A stretch of DNA of 64,000 nucleotides from Mycobacterium sp. MBM (GCA_021648845.1 JAKJHY010000019.1:39357-103356); one strand, 5' to 3'. Shown: positions 42,538 through 51,587, counted from the first letter of the stretch. Notes: generated from the sequence alone by a model not told the origin. Numbers and translations are program-made.

Positions 42538-43739
42538 TGGGCAATCCTCCTTACCGGCACATGTGAGTAGCCCGCCACATTCTGCATGTGAACTCGTTGC
42601 AGTCCATCCCATTTCACCTCGTAGCGGGGCATGAACTCGAGCAGCTTCTCCAGGGCGATCACGCTTTCCATGCGGGCCAATGCCGCGCCCAAACAGCTGT
42701 GGATGCCGTAACCGAGACCCAGGTTCTGCGCCTCGGTACGGTCACGTTCGATATCGAAGGTGTCGGCGTCGGTGAACGCGTCGGTGTCGCGGTTGGCGGC
42801 GGCGCTGAGCAGGAACACCGGCTTGCCCGCCGGGATGACCCCGCTGGGAACGTGGGCCTCCTTGAGCGTGTAGCGCACGTTGTATTGCACCGGGCCTTCG
42901 AACCGCAACAACTCTTCGACGGCCGCGGGCACCAGTTCGCGGTCGTCCAGCAGCTTCTGCCACTGTGCGGGGTGGCGGGCGAACAGCACCATCGCTGTCC
43001 CGATCAGCTTGGTGACGGTTTCGGCGCCTGCTCCGCCGAGTAGGGTTGCGAAACCGGTGATCTCGATATCGTCGAGCTTGTCCAGTCGGCCGTCCTCGCG
43101 CGGGATCTCCGCGGCGATCAGCCGGCTGATCATATCGTCCTGCGGATTCTCCCGGCGCTTCTGCACCAGCGAGTAGTAGTACATCGCGGTGTCGATATTG
43201 GCCTTCATTCCCGCCTCGGACGTACCGAATTGGCCGGGCTCACGGGACAGGCTGGTATCGATCCAATGCCGCACCATCTGACGGTACTCGGGTTCGACGC
43301 CGGCCATTCGGGTGATGACCTCGACCGGGAACGGTCCGGAGAAATCCTGGACGATATCGAAATCGTCGGAGGCGATCTGGCCGAGATGATGGTCGATCTG
43401 TTCGACGATCGTGTCGCGCTGGGCCTGCACGGCGCGGGGCGTGAATGCCTTGTTGAGCAGGGAGCGCATGTGTCGGTGCTCCGGCGGATCCATGAAGATG
43501 ATCGACTTCTGCGGAGGTGTCCCGCTCTGCACCATGGCCAGATCGCAGCCGCGCGAGGACGAGAACGCCTCGTGGTCCTTGAGTGCGGCCGAGACGTCCT
43601 CATGCCGGGTGAGTGCGTAGAAGTCGCGTTCCGCGCTGTAGTAGAGCGGCGCCTCGTTGCGCATCCGGCGGTAGATCTCGAACGGATTGTTGAAGTACTC
43701 CTCGGAGAACGGGTCGAATACGAGTTCCGCGGTGGTCAT
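42534..43739 (-). CDS. cytochrome P450
   Basis: A 401-residue P450. Seen: I-helix GGAGAETVT, K-helix EELLRFEG and the haem loop LGYGIHSCLGAALAR with ligand Cys349. The I-helix has AETVT in place of the common [AG]xETT, one residue off the usual threonine spacing. It heads a two-gene P450-ferredoxin operon that carries its own palindrome (43809-43825) rather than the GAGAAT motif. Confidence 0.95.
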   Translation of the reverse strand: MTTAELVFDPFSEEYFNNPFEIYRRMRNEAPLYYSAERDFYALTRHEDVSAALKDHEAFSSSRGCDLAMVQSGTPPQKSIIFMDPPEHRHMRSLLNKAFTPRAVQAQRDTIVEQIDHHLGQIASDDFDIVQDFSGPFPVEVITRMAGVEPEYRQMVRHWIDTSLSREPGQFGTSEAGMKANIDTAMYYYSLVQKRRENPQDDMISRLIAAEIPREDGRLDKLDDIEITGFATLLGGAGAETVTKLIGTAMVLFARHPAQWQKLLDDRELVPAAVEELLRFEGPVQYNVRYTLKEAHVPSGVIPAGKPVFLLSAAANRDTDAFTDADTFDIERDRTEAQNLGLGYGIHSCLGAALARMESVIALEKLLEFMPRYEVKWDGLQRVHMQNVAGYSHVPVRRIAQ

Positions 43740-43808
43740 GCGGGTCCTCCTCGAGGGTGGCTGTCCGAGGGTGCGGTGCTCACCCAGAGCATTACGGATG
43801 GCTTTAAA

Positions 43809-43825
43809 ACTGTAACGCTAACAGT
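43809..43825. promoter_or_regulatory. palindromic operator candidate upstream of P450
   Basis: ACTGT and ACAGT arms separated by AACGCTA, in an AT-richer patch 70 bp before the P450 ATG. The first nine bases, ACTGTAACG, also occur at 998-1006 directly before the TetR gene at 1007, which may be chance. Confidence 0.5.
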
Positions 43826-43868
43826 AGCCGCATCGGGATACGTGTGAAACCGCCAATTTCGGTCGCGC

Positions 43869-44657
43869 TCACCGCCCCAGCCCGGCGTCCACGACCGCGT
43901 CCAACACGCCCAGATCGGCCCCCAGTTCAGCGAGCGTCTGCCGGATCACCGAGACATCCTTACCGAGGAATTCGCCTACGGCGGCGACGAATGCGGCGGT
44001 CGACCCGGCGCGTGCGACGTTGTCGAGTGCCCGGCTGGCACCGCTGCCGTGCGGCAGCGCCGACAGCAGTGCGGCCTCGTCGACCCCCAGACTGGCCGCC
44101 AGCCGGCCCGCCTGAGCGAGCATTCCGATCTGGGCGGCAAAGAGGGTGTTGTTGATCAGCTTGACCTTCTGGCCGGCCCCGAGCGCGCCGACGTGCAACA
44201 CCGGATCGCCGTAGGCGGCCAACACCGGACCCGCGCGCCGCAGCGCCGCCTCCGAGCCGCCGACAAAGAGCGTGACCGCCCCGGCGGCGATATCGTGCGG
44301 ACCGCCGCTGACCGGCGCGTCGACCACCTCGATATGCGGTGCCAGGTCCCGCAGCCGCTCGACAGTGCTCGGGCTGCCCGTGGTGTGCACGATCAGCACC
44401 GCCCCGGCCGGGATCCCGGCGAGCAACTCGGCGTCGGCGACGGCGCGCACCTGCTCGTCGGTGAACAGGCACAGCACCACCGCATCGGCACGATCGGTCG
44501 TCTCGACCGGCTCGGCAACCGCCGTGGCACCGAGCGCGGTGACGGCCCGGCGGTGCTCCTCGGTGCGGCCGAGGGCGCGGACGTCGTGGCCGGCCTCGGC
44601 CAGCCGACGCACCATCGGAGCGCCCATCCGGCCGGCACCGATGAACCCGACCCGCAT
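43869..44657 (-). CDS. 3-hydroxyisobutyrate dehydrogenase-like NAD(P)-binding protein
   Basis: A 262-residue beta-hydroxyacid dehydrogenase. Seen: the N-terminal MRVGFIGAGRMGAPMVRRL, the substrate motif VDAPVSGGPHDIAAG, and the catalytic-Lys segment GAGQKVKLINN. I choose the ATG at 44657 because the glycine-rich motif starts there; an extension to 44681 runs into the tandem repeat. It is separated from its paralogue (44849-45667) by a 32-bp repeat array. Family oxidises 3-hydroxyacids or reduces the semialdehyde. Confidence 0.9.
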   Translation of the reverse strand: MRVGFIGAGRMGAPMVRRLAEAGHDVRALGRTEEHRRAVTALGATAVAEPVETTDRADAVVLCLFTDEQVRAVADAELLAGIPAGAVLIVHTTGSPSTVERLRDLAPHIEVVDAPVSGGPHDIAAGAVTLFVGGSEAALRRAGPVLAAYGDPVLHVGALGAGQKVKLINNTLFAAQIGMLAQAGRLAASLGVDEAALLSALPHGSGASRALDNVARAGSTAAFVAAVGEFLGKDVSVIRQTLAELGADLGVLDAVVDAGLGR

Positions 44658-44664
44658 CAGGACC

Positions 44665-44850
44665 GTCTGTTCTTCGCGCAAGCGCTCATCGGTGTTGTCT
44701 GTTCTTCGCGCAAGCGCTCATCGGTGTTGTCTGCTCTTCGCGCAAGCGCTCATCGGGGTTGTCTGCTCTTCGCGCAAGCGCTCATCGGGGTTGTCTGCTC
44801 TTCGCGCAAGCGCTCATCGGGGTTGTCTGTTCTTCGCGCAAGCGCTCATC
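44665..44850. repeat. 32-bp tandem repeat array, five full copies plus a partial one
   Basis: Units start at 44665, 44697, 44729, 44761 and 44793; a sixth at 44825 stops after about 25 bases, where it supplies the stop region of the upstream gene. Units differ at two positions (T/C after GTCTG, T/G late in the unit). Each contains GCGCAAGCGC, able to form a small stem. There are no spacers. Confidence 0.9.
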
Positions 44851-45667
44851 ACCGCGGATAGTCCATCAGGTGCAGGGCGGCATCGGCGGCATCGAACACC
44901 GCGCCCTCGGGCGCCGATGCCTTGTCGGCGAGCGTCGCGGCATGCCGACAATCCTTCTGTAACAGGGCGCCGGCGATCGGGGCCAGGTTGTCCAGGCTGC
45001 CGCCAAAGGCCGCGATACTGCTGAGCGACTTGCTGGTAGCCGACCCGCGGGTCAGCACCTCGCACAGGCGTTCCCGTGGCACACCGAGGGATTCACCGAG
45101 GGCGAGCGTACTCATCGCGGCACCGAGGTTCGCGGTGAACAAAAGGTTGTTCAGGATCTTGGCGACTTGCCCGCTGCCGATCGGGCCGAGATGAACGATC
45201 GGGTCGGCAAAGGTCGCGAACACCGGACGGGCCTTTTCCGCATCGGCCTTGTCACCGCCGATCATGACCAGCAGGGTCCCCGCCTCGACCGCGGGGGCGC
45301 CGCCGCTGACGGGTGCGTCGATCACCGATACGCCCTTGGCGGCAGCCAGTTCCGCCATCTCGGCACAGGTGTCCGGGTGCACGGTGCTGTGGATGGCGAT
45401 GATGCCGCCGGGAGCCAGCCCGGCCAGCACACCGTCGGTGCCGGAGATCACCTCGCGGACATCGTCGTCGCCGACGACGCACAGGCAGACCAGATCGCTG
45501 GCTGCACCGAGTTCGGCCGGTGTGCGGGCCGTCTTGGCCGCGGTGTCGGCATAGGGTTCCAGTGACGCCGCCCGCCGAGCCCACAGCGTCAGGTCGAAAC
45601 CGCCCTCGACGATGCGGCGGGCCATCGGCCCACCCTGACTGCCCAGCCCGATGAATCCGATGCGCAT
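44849..45667 (-). CDS. 3-hydroxyisobutyrate dehydrogenase-like NAD(P)-binding protein
   Basis: A 272-residue paralogue of the 43869 protein, with MRIGFIGLGSQGGPMARRIV, VIDAPVSGGAPAVEAG and the SGQVAKILNN segment carrying the catalytic Lys. The ATG at 45667 shares a base with the upstream TGA. Its stop lies at the edge of the 32-bp repeat array. The two neighbouring copies probably act on related hydroxyacids. Confidence 0.92.
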   Translation of the reverse strand: MRIGFIGLGSQGGPMARRIVEGGFDLTLWARRAASLEPYADTAAKTARTPAELGAASDLVCLCVVGDDDVREVISGTDGVLAGLAPGGIIAIHSTVHPDTCAEMAELAAAKGVSVIDAPVSGGAPAVEAGTLLVMIGGDKADAEKARPVFATFADPIVHLGPIGSGQVAKILNNLLFTANLGAAMSTLALGESLGVPRERLCEVLTRGSATSKSLSSIAAFGGSLDNLAPIAGALLQKDCRHAATLADKASAPEGAVFDAADAALHLMDYPR

Positions 45668-46542
45668 CAACCAGCCTCCGCTTCCTTCTCGCCGCCGGCC
45701 TCGGCGACGACACATTGCTCGACAAAGGACAACACCCGGAGGTGATAGTTTCCGGCCGACAGCCCAACGCTGAGATTGTGTCCGCTGTCCGGCATCTCGT
45801 TGATCGTCACCGCCGGTGCGGAACCGAACAGTGCCGCGATATCGGCCAGCGCGGCGGCCGAGGTATCCCAGACGCGCTCGTGCTCGGCCGCGCTGTACTG
45901 CACCGGGACCTGCACCCGGGCAGCAACTTCGGGGAAGTCGCGGATCGACCAGTTCGCGGTCACCGGACCCTCGTAGGCGACCCCGGGCGCGGACAGCGCG
46001 CCGGTGAGCACCTCTGCGGGATACAGTTCGGCCGGCTCCCACAACAGTTCCCGCAGGCCCGCCGGGCGGCGAGTCAACGTCGCCCGACTGATAATCTCCT
46101 TCGCCGCCGGGCTGTAACGCAGACCCGTCCCGGCGAGTTCGACGCCGAGCACACCGGCGGGTTCGTTCGCCATGCGCAGTGCCAGTTCACATCCCAGGGA
46201 GTGCGCGAGGACGAAGATCCCCGCGCCGCGCGGGCCGCCGGCGAGGATCTTGTCCACCGCACCCCAGGCGAGCGCGACCCGGGCGGCCGGTTCGGTCATC
46301 GTGTCCTGGTACAGCGCGGAGGCGCCGTAGCCCGGACGGTCCAGGGCGATCACCGTGAAACCCGCAGCAGCGGCCGCCCGCAGCAGCGACAAATCGGATC
46401 GGCCCGGGCAGTCGAAGTACACCGACGAGGTCGCGCCGCCGTGCACGGCGACGATCACCGCGCGCGGATCGGGGACCGCGGCGACCAGCGCCGACATCGG
46501 CACGGCGTCAACCATGACCACCCGGGGCCGGACCTGCGTCAC
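45667..46542 (-). CDS. alpha/beta hydrolase
   Basis: A 291-residue alpha/beta hydrolase. Seen: VAVHGG near the oxyanion turn, DRPGYGAS, the nucleophile elbow AHSLGCE with Ser115, and GHNLSVG with the likely catalytic His. It overlaps the HIBADH-like gene by one base and follows the thiolase-type fusion by 4 bp. Possible roles are thioester or C-C bond hydrolysis. Confidence 0.88.
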   Translation of the reverse strand: MTQVRPRVVMVDAVPMSALVAAVPDPRAVIVAVHGGATSSVYFDCPGRSDLSLLRAAAAAGFTVIALDRPGYGASALYQDTMTEPAARVALAWGAVDKILAGGPRGAGIFVLAHSLGCELALRMANEPAGVLGVELAGTGLRYSPAAKEIISRATLTRRPAGLRELLWEPAELYPAEVLTGALSAPGVAYEGPVTANWSIRDFPEVAARVQVPVQYSAAEHERVWDTSAAALADIAALFGSAPAVTINEMPDSGHNLSVGLSAGNYHLRVLSFVEQCVVAEAGGEKEAEAG

Positions 46543-46546
46543 CGCG

Positions 46547-48193
46547 TCACCCGTCGACCCGCAGCAGCATCACACCGCTGGGTGTCAGGCCGCCGCTGCT
46601 CACCACGGCCACCCGGGCGTCGGCGACCTGACGATCGCCGGCCTCCCCGCGCAGCTGGGAGACCGCCTCGTGCACCAATCCCATCCCGTGGGTGCGGCCG
46701 TGCGAGAGCTGGCCGCCGTGGGTGTTCACCGGGATCACACCGTCGCGGGCGATGGCCGCGCCGCCGTCGAGGAAGTCCTTCGCCTCGCCGATGCCGCAGA
46801 AGCCGAGTGCCTCCAGCCAGGACAGGCAGTTGAAGGTGAATCCGTCGTACAGCTGCGCCACGTCGACGTCGCCGGGACGCAACGAGGTCCGGGTCCAGAG
46901 GTGAGCGGCCTGGCCGAGCACCTGCGGTTCGTGGGTGAGGGTGGTCTGGTCCCAATCGGTGCGTTCGATGATCTGGGTGCCGACCGCCTCGAAATACACA
47001 GGCTTCTTCGGGGCGTCCGCGGCGGCGTCGACGGCCGAGACGACCACGGCCACCGCTCCATCACATGGCACATCGCAGTCGTAGAGGCCGAACGGGGTCG
47101 TGATCGGGCGGGCGTTGAGATAGTCGTCCATCGTCATCGGATCGCGGTAGATCGCGGTCGGATTCAGCGCCGCATTGGCCCGCTGATTCATCGCGATCCA
47201 GCCGAGGGTCTCCCGTGTGGTGCCGTAGCGGTGAAAGTGCCGCTGCGCGTTGAGGGCCAGGGTGTGCGCGGCCGATGTGGCCCCGAACGGTGCCTGCCAG
47301 TTGTCGACCCGGGTGCCCCCGGGCGGCGACAACTTGCCCTCCTTCATCAACTGGTTGAAGGTCGCCTCCCAGAGCGTGCGGAAGCACAGCACGTGACGGG
47401 CCATCCCGGTCGCGACGGCCATCACCGCCGCGATCACCGATCCGCCCGGCCCAAAGGTGTCCATCCCGCCGTTGATCCAGGTGGGCCTGATGCCCAGGGC
47501 GTTCTCCAGGGCCGTGCAGCCGCCCTCACCCATCCCCATGGCATCCAGGGCCGGATAGGTCGACAGGCCGTCGATATCTGACAGCGTCAAACCGGCGTCG
47601 GCGATGGCCGCCTCGCTGGCCTCGATGGTCAGCGACAGCGGTGACACCATCAGGCGGCGACCGATTCTGGACGCCCCGATACCGGTGATGGCCGCGGCGT
47701 CTTCGAACTTCTTCTCGGTCAGCCGGGGACGGACGTACGCGGCGAAGTCCTGCGGGGCGATCTCATCCTCCGGCAGCGGCGCTGTCTCGGGTTCGGCCGT
47801 CGGCCGGAACAGCGGCAGCCATACGTCATCGTGCTGTTCGAAGATGACTTCCACGACGCGCCCGAGTTCCAGCTCGACGGGTTCGGCATCGATGATGTTG
47901 GTGGTCAGCCGGACCCGCGGATCCTCCTCGATCGCCACCTGCGCGACGACGTACGGCGCCGGCAGACCGGGTATCGAGAACCGCTCGTTGACGGTGAAGG
48001 CCGACAACACCGCCCGGCCGGACACCTCGTGCGGGCTCAGATTGTGGCTACGGCAGTACCGGCATACCGGCTGCGGCGGGTGGATCAGCGATTTGCAGTC
48101 ATCACAGCCCTGGATGCGCAGCACGCCATCGGCGCCCGACTTCCAGAAGAACTCGTTCTCAAAGGTCAACTGCGGCAACGGCAGTCTGCTCAT
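46547..48193 (-). CDS. DUF35 (Zn-ribbon/OB) - thiolase-like fusion, Ltp2/SCP-X-type aldolase candidate
   Basis: A 548-residue two-part protein. The N-terminal 140 residues form a DUF35 unit with a zinc-ribbon Cys30, Cys33, Cys44, Cys47 and an OB-like end. From about residue 165 (AAITGIGASRIGRR) a thiolase-superfamily domain follows, ending in GGLTPSGVMLL. In cholesterol side-chain degradation a thiolase-like aldolase (Ltp2) works with a separate DUF35 protein (ChsH2 C-terminal domain); here both are in one chain. I see no clear thiolase nucleophile Cys, which suits a retro-aldolase. Confidence 0.88.
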   Translation of the reverse strand: MSRLPLPQLTFENEFFWKSGADGVLRIQGCDDCKSLIHPPQPVCRYCRSHNLSPHEVSGRAVLSAFTVNERFSIPGLPAPYVVAQVAIEEDPRVRLTTNIIDAEPVELELGRVVEVIFEQHDDVWLPLFRPTAEPETAPLPEDEIAPQDFAAYVRPRLTEKKFEDAAAITGIGASRIGRRLMVSPLSLTIEASEAAIADAGLTLSDIDGLSTYPALDAMGMGEGGCTALENALGIRPTWINGGMDTFGPGGSVIAAVMAVATGMARHVLCFRTLWEATFNQLMKEGKLSPPGGTRVDNWQAPFGATSAAHTLALNAQRHFHRYGTTRETLGWIAMNQRANAALNPTAIYRDPMTMDDYLNARPITTPFGLYDCDVPCDGAVAVVVSAVDAAADAPKKPVYFEAVGTQIIERTDWDQTTLTHEPQVLGQAAHLWTRTSLRPGDVDVAQLYDGFTFNCLSWLEALGFCGIGEAKDFLDGGAAIARDGVIPVNTHGGQLSHGRTHGMGLVHEAVSQLRGEAGDRQVADARVAVVSSGGLTPSGVMLLRVDG

Positions 48194-48495
48194 CGTGTCA
48201 TCTCCCACTGCCCGGCGCCGGTGTCGGTGCGCAGATTCTGCAGATCCGGTTCGGTCAACGTGGGCGGCGGCGGGTCGTCGGGGCGGCGTTCGGCGATTTC
48301 CAGGATCGCGTGCGCCGGACAGTCCAGCAGCGCGCGCTGCACGGCGGTGCGATCCTGCTCGGGAATGACGCCGTCGCCGACCAGCACGGCGTACCCCCAG
48401 TCGTCCAACGAAAAGTAGTCCGGGGCGTGCCTGGCGCAGATGCCGAACCCGTCGCACAGTGTCCGGTCGAGTTTGATCCGCATCCGCTCGCTCAC
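48190..48495 (-). CDS. ferredoxin with C-terminal extension
   Basis: A 101-residue protein: the first 65 residues are a P450-type ferredoxin (CDGFGIC, then DCPAHAILEI), followed by a Pro-rich 35-residue tail. The GTG at 48495 overlaps the NuoF-like stop and has GGAGG upstream; the ATG at 48483 is an alternative. It probably accepts electrons from the NuoF-like flavoprotein. Confidence 0.88.
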   Translation of the reverse strand: MSERMRIKLDRTLCDGFGICARHAPDYFSLDDWGYAVLVGDGVIPEQDRTAVQRALLDCPAHAILEIAERRPDDPPPPTLTEPDLQNLRTDTGAGQWEMTR

Positions 48496-49775
48496 AGTGC
48501 CTCCACTTCGAAGGGGCGCAACGCCCGGTAGGTCGATGGGCCCGTGGTGGCGGCCAACCGTCCGGCGATATCGTCGCCGAACATCGCCAGCAGGCTGGCG
48601 GCGATATTGCATGCTGCGTCCAGCGTCGCGCAGGCACCGCGGCCGCGCAGAACCACCGACCAGCGCCGCAGCCGAGCCAGATCCTCGGCATCGGCGGTGC
48701 CGTCGCGCAGCGCGCCCGTGGCCGCCGCCATCGCCGCAGTGCCGTTGAAACAGGAGCCGCACTGCCCGGCATTCTCCCGGTCGAAATAGGCCAGCACCGC
48801 CGCGGCGACGGCGAGCGGGTCCTCGTCGGTGATGACGGAGACGGCGCCGCAGCCGAGTCCGCTGCCCAGCGCCGCGAGCGCCCGGTGCTCCAAGGTGGTC
48901 CCCAGGACGCGCCGGTCCAGCAGGCCGGCGAAGTAACCGCCCATCAGCGCGCCGCGGACCCGCTCGGCCGGTATGCCGTGCCAGGCGATCACCTCGGCTG
49001 CGGCAATACCGAAGGGCACCTCGTAGAGTCCCGGTGCGCGATCGCCGCCGGTCAACGTGACCAGGAAGGTGCCGGGGGAGTTCTCGGTGCCGGCCGCCCG
49101 GTACGCGGTGGCGCCATATCGTTGGACGAAGGGCAGGTTGGCCAGCGTCTCGACATTGCAGACCGCCGTCGGCAGCCCACCGACACCCACCTCGAAAACC
49201 CTGGGCGGTTTGTCGGTCGGCTTGGCGGGCCCGCCGTTGATGGCCCGCACCGCCGCGGACTCCTCGCCGGCCACGTAGCCGGGCTGCACCGTCTGCACGC
49301 TGACGGTGACATCGTCGAGGACCGCCGGGGTGAGCTCGGCCAGGGCCGCGCGCACCGCGTCGGCGGCCGCGGCATCGGAGACGTAGACGTGCGCGTGCCG
49401 GGCGCCGATGATCGTGGCCGCCAGCCGCACGCCGTCCAGGATCAGGTGTGGCCGGTTGCGCAGCAGCCAGCGGTCCTTGACCGAGGCCGGTTCGCCCTCC
49501 TCGCCGTTGGCCACCAACACGGTGTCGGTCCCGCGTGCCGCGGCGCTGCGCACCGTGGCCAGTTTGACGGCCATCGGGAAGGCGGCACCGCCGCGGCCCA
49601 GCACACCCGCCTCATCTATCGCCGCCAGCAGCGTCGCCGCATCGCCACACGTCTGATAGCCACCCGAATCCCGGTACTGCGCAAGGGACTCGACACCGTC
49701 GGCGGCCCGCAGCAGGCGCGGTGCCAGACCGGGCCAGGTCGCGACGGTCAGCTCGGTGTTCATCGCCGTGCTCAT
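48492..49775 (-). CDS. NuoF-like flavoprotein (51-kDa complex I subunit family), stand-alone
   Basis: A 427-residue NuoF homologue. Seen: FMN/NADH motifs GRGGAAFP and NGEEGEPASVKDR, then GYVAGEESAAV and NVETLANLPFV. The C-terminal cluster motif is Cys339, Cys342, then Gly345 where the third Cys of CxxCxxC belongs, with a later Cys in GACATLD. No other complex I gene is near. I infer an NADH:ferredoxin reductase feeding the adjoining ferredoxin and so a P450 or oxygenase. First gene of a six-gene operon. Confidence 0.9.
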   Translation of the reverse strand: MSTAMNTELTVATWPGLAPRLLRAADGVESLAQYRDSGGYQTCGDAATLLAAIDEAGVLGRGGAAFPMAVKLATVRSAAARGTDTVLVANGEEGEPASVKDRWLLRNRPHLILDGVRLAATIIGARHAHVYVSDAAAADAVRAALAELTPAVLDDVTVSVQTVQPGYVAGEESAAVRAINGGPAKPTDKPPRVFEVGVGGLPTAVCNVETLANLPFVQRYGATAYRAAGTENSPGTFLVTLTGGDRAPGLYEVPFGIAAAEVIAWHGIPAERVRGALMGGYFAGLLDRRVLGTTLEHRALAALGSGLGCGAVSVITDEDPLAVAAAVLAYFDRENAGQCGSCFNGTAAMAAATGALRDGTADAEDLARLRRWSVVLRGRGACATLDAACNIAASLLAMFGDDIAGRLAATTGPSTYRALRPFEVEAL

Positions 49776-49795
49776 ATCCGGTTACCCTTCCCTGC

Positions 49796-50269
49796 ATGCG
49801 GACGGCAGTGGTGCGGATCGGCGTCGACCCCCAAGGCGGGCTGACCGCCGCGCAGTTGCGCAGCGGGATGGCCGAGCTGACCCGGCTGGCGGCCGGAATC
49901 GGTGCGCGGGTGATCGACAACGATCTGCCGGATCTGCCGCCGGCGCGTCGGGAGGCGGAGCTTCTGATGGAAGGGCCGGATGCGGGGGCACTGCAGGAGA
50001 CGGCTCTGTCGCTGTGCGCCAAGGCATTCGGCACTCGACCGGTGGTCGGTGTGCTGACGTTCGTCAGCCGCGGCACCGATGACGACGCGCACGGGGTGCT
50101 GGCCGGGTTCGGCCTGACCGGAGCGGTGCACCGGTATCCCAGCGGTGCGGGCTGGGACGTGGTCGAGGTGACGCTGCGCCGCGCCGATCTGCAGCGAGTG
50201 CCGGAGAGTCGGATCCACACTGCGCTGGAGGCCTCGCTGAACAGCGAGGTGCGCATCCTGGTGACCTGA
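49796..50269 (+). CDS. 157-residue protein of unknown function
   Basis: Not recognised. Soluble, with repeated basic/hydrophobic alternation (TAVVRIGVDPQGG, LSLCAKAFGTRPVVGVLTF, DVVEVTLRRADLQRV). The ATG at 49796 is chosen where the sequence becomes regular; it lies 20 bp from the divergent NuoF-like start, so the promoters overlap. It converges with the hydrolase gene 2 bp away. Confidence 0.7.
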   Translation: MRTAVVRIGVDPQGGLTAAQLRSGMAELTRLAAGIGARVIDNDLPDLPPARREAELLMEGPDAGALQETALSLCAKAFGTRPVVGVLTFVSRGTDDDAHGVLAGFGLTGAVHRYPSGAGWDVVEVTLRRADLQRVPESRIHTALEASLNSEVRILVT

Positions 50270-50271
50270 GA

Positions 50272-51162
50272 TCATCGGGCCGCGCCCGGGGCACCCAGGA
50301 AGTCGAGGATCGGCGGCGCCGCCTGCACCCAGGTGTCGAACAGGCAGAATGTCTTTCCGCCGCTGCGGGCGAACTTCTCGCCGGCGCGCTCCCAGGCGTC
50401 CTCCGGCCACGGCGGATCGATGAGGGTGGAGCCCTTGATCAGGCAGCTCACCTCCAGCGATGTCCGTTTGGGGTGGTCCCAGTCGTTCTCGCCGCCCCGG
50501 ATGATCAGGGTGGGCACGGTGATGTTGTCGAACATCTCGTCGGGTACGCCGGGGATGGTCTGGCCCGGTTTGGGTACGAAGGCGTTGAGCCAACGCAACA
50601 TCACCTTGAGGAACTGGTCGGGGTTCAGGTCGAGCAGACGGGCCCGATTGGCCGGGTTCGCCTCGATGCGCTCCTTCCATTCCGGGACGCTCAACAGGCC
50701 CTCGATGCCGAGCCCTCGGACGGCCAGGATGCTCGGCGTCACATAGTGACCACCGAGCACGAAGGAGCCGTACACGCCGCCGACGATGTTCCACACCACC
50801 AACTTGCGGACCATCTCGGGGTAGAGCATGGCGGTGAGCATCGAGTCCCGGGCGCCGCCGGAGCCGCCGAGAATGATGCACGGTCCGCCGTCGAGGGCGT
50901 TGACCAGCCCGTGCAGCGTCTCGGCGCGCATGTGCGATTCGCTTTGCCCGTAGAACTGCACATCGGACTTGCCGCAATTGGGGCGGTCCCACAGCAGCAC
51001 CCGGTAGCCGCCCTCGACCAGCGCCTCGGCCAGTGGCCGCAGACCGGGGATGTCCTTGCTGAAGCGTCCACCCGGGGTCAGGACGATCAGATCGCCGGCG
51101 TCGCCCAGGATCTCGTAAACCACGTTGCCGCCGTTGATCTCGACGGACTTCTCACCGCTCAT
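50272..51162 (-). CDS. alpha/beta hydrolase (MhpC-like)
   Basis: A 296-residue alpha/beta hydrolase. Seen: LTPGGRFSKD at the oxyanion turn, WDRPNCGKSD, the nucleophile elbow GGSGGA with Ser101, and a late VPTLIIRGGENDWDHP with the Asp region. I cannot place the usual C-terminal catalytic His; the site reads DPPWPEDAW. MhpC-type enzymes hydrolyse ring-cleavage products. The ATG at 51162 overlaps the Rieske ferredoxin stop. Confidence 0.85.
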   Translation of the reverse strand: MSGEKSVEINGGNVVYEILGDAGDLIVLTPGGRFSKDIPGLRPLAEALVEGGYRVLLWDRPNCGKSDVQFYGQSESHMRAETLHGLVNALDGGPCIILGGSGGARDSMLTAMLYPEMVRKLVVWNIVGGVYGSFVLGGHYVTPSILAVRGLGIEGLLSVPEWKERIEANPANRARLLDLNPDQFLKVMLRWLNAFVPKPGQTIPGVPDEMFDNITVPTLIIRGGENDWDHPKRTSLEVSCLIKGSTLIDPPWPEDAWERAGEKFARSGGKTFCLFDTWVQAAPPILDFLGAPGAAR

Positions 51163-51584
51163 GCCTGCACCAGGACGTCGTTGCCGACCACCCGCACCGG
51201 ATAGGTGCGGATGCTCCACTCGGGTTTGACCGCGGTGGTTCCGGTGGCCAGTTCGAAGCCCCACTGGTGCCACGGGCAGAAGATGTACTCCTTGTCGCGG
51301 ACCATCACGGCGTCGCCGGGGACGTTCTCGTCGACGATGTTGAGTCCACGGGCGCGCCCCGAGCACAACGGTCCGCCCTCGTGCGGACAGTAGTTGGCGA
51401 TCGCGTAGAAGGTGCCGTTGACGTTGTAGACCCCGACTCCGTGCCGCCCGATCGGAACCAGTTTGTGTGAGCCGTGCGGGATCTCGTCGACCGTCGCGAC
51501 GACGTGTTCACGCCCCTGGGCGAGCCGGGGTGTCTTGTCCATATCGGGTGTTTCGTCCCGGGTCGACTTGCTCGTACTCTCCAT
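51159..51584 (-). CDS. Rieske [2Fe-2S] ferredoxin-type protein
   Basis: A 141-residue protein with the Rieske ligands in YCPHEGGP and FCPWHQWGF (CxH ... CxxH). Size and the lack of a catalytic domain mark it as an electron carrier or the ferredoxin component of an oxygenase. The only oxygenase alpha subunit in the window is at 17150. It overlaps the hydrolase gene by 4 bp. Confidence 0.9.
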   Translation of the reverse strand: MESTSKSTRDETPDMDKTPRLAQGREHVVATVDEIPHGSHKLVPIGRHGVGVYNVNGTFYAIANYCPHEGGPLCSGRARGLNIVDENVPGDAVMVRDKEYIFCPWHQWGFELATGTTAVKPEWSIRTYPVRVVGNDVLVQA

Positions 51585-51587
51585 CTG

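Noticed and set aside
44665..44850. CRISPR array
   Set aside because: The 32-bp units are directly adjacent with no unique spacers, and no cas genes are nearby.
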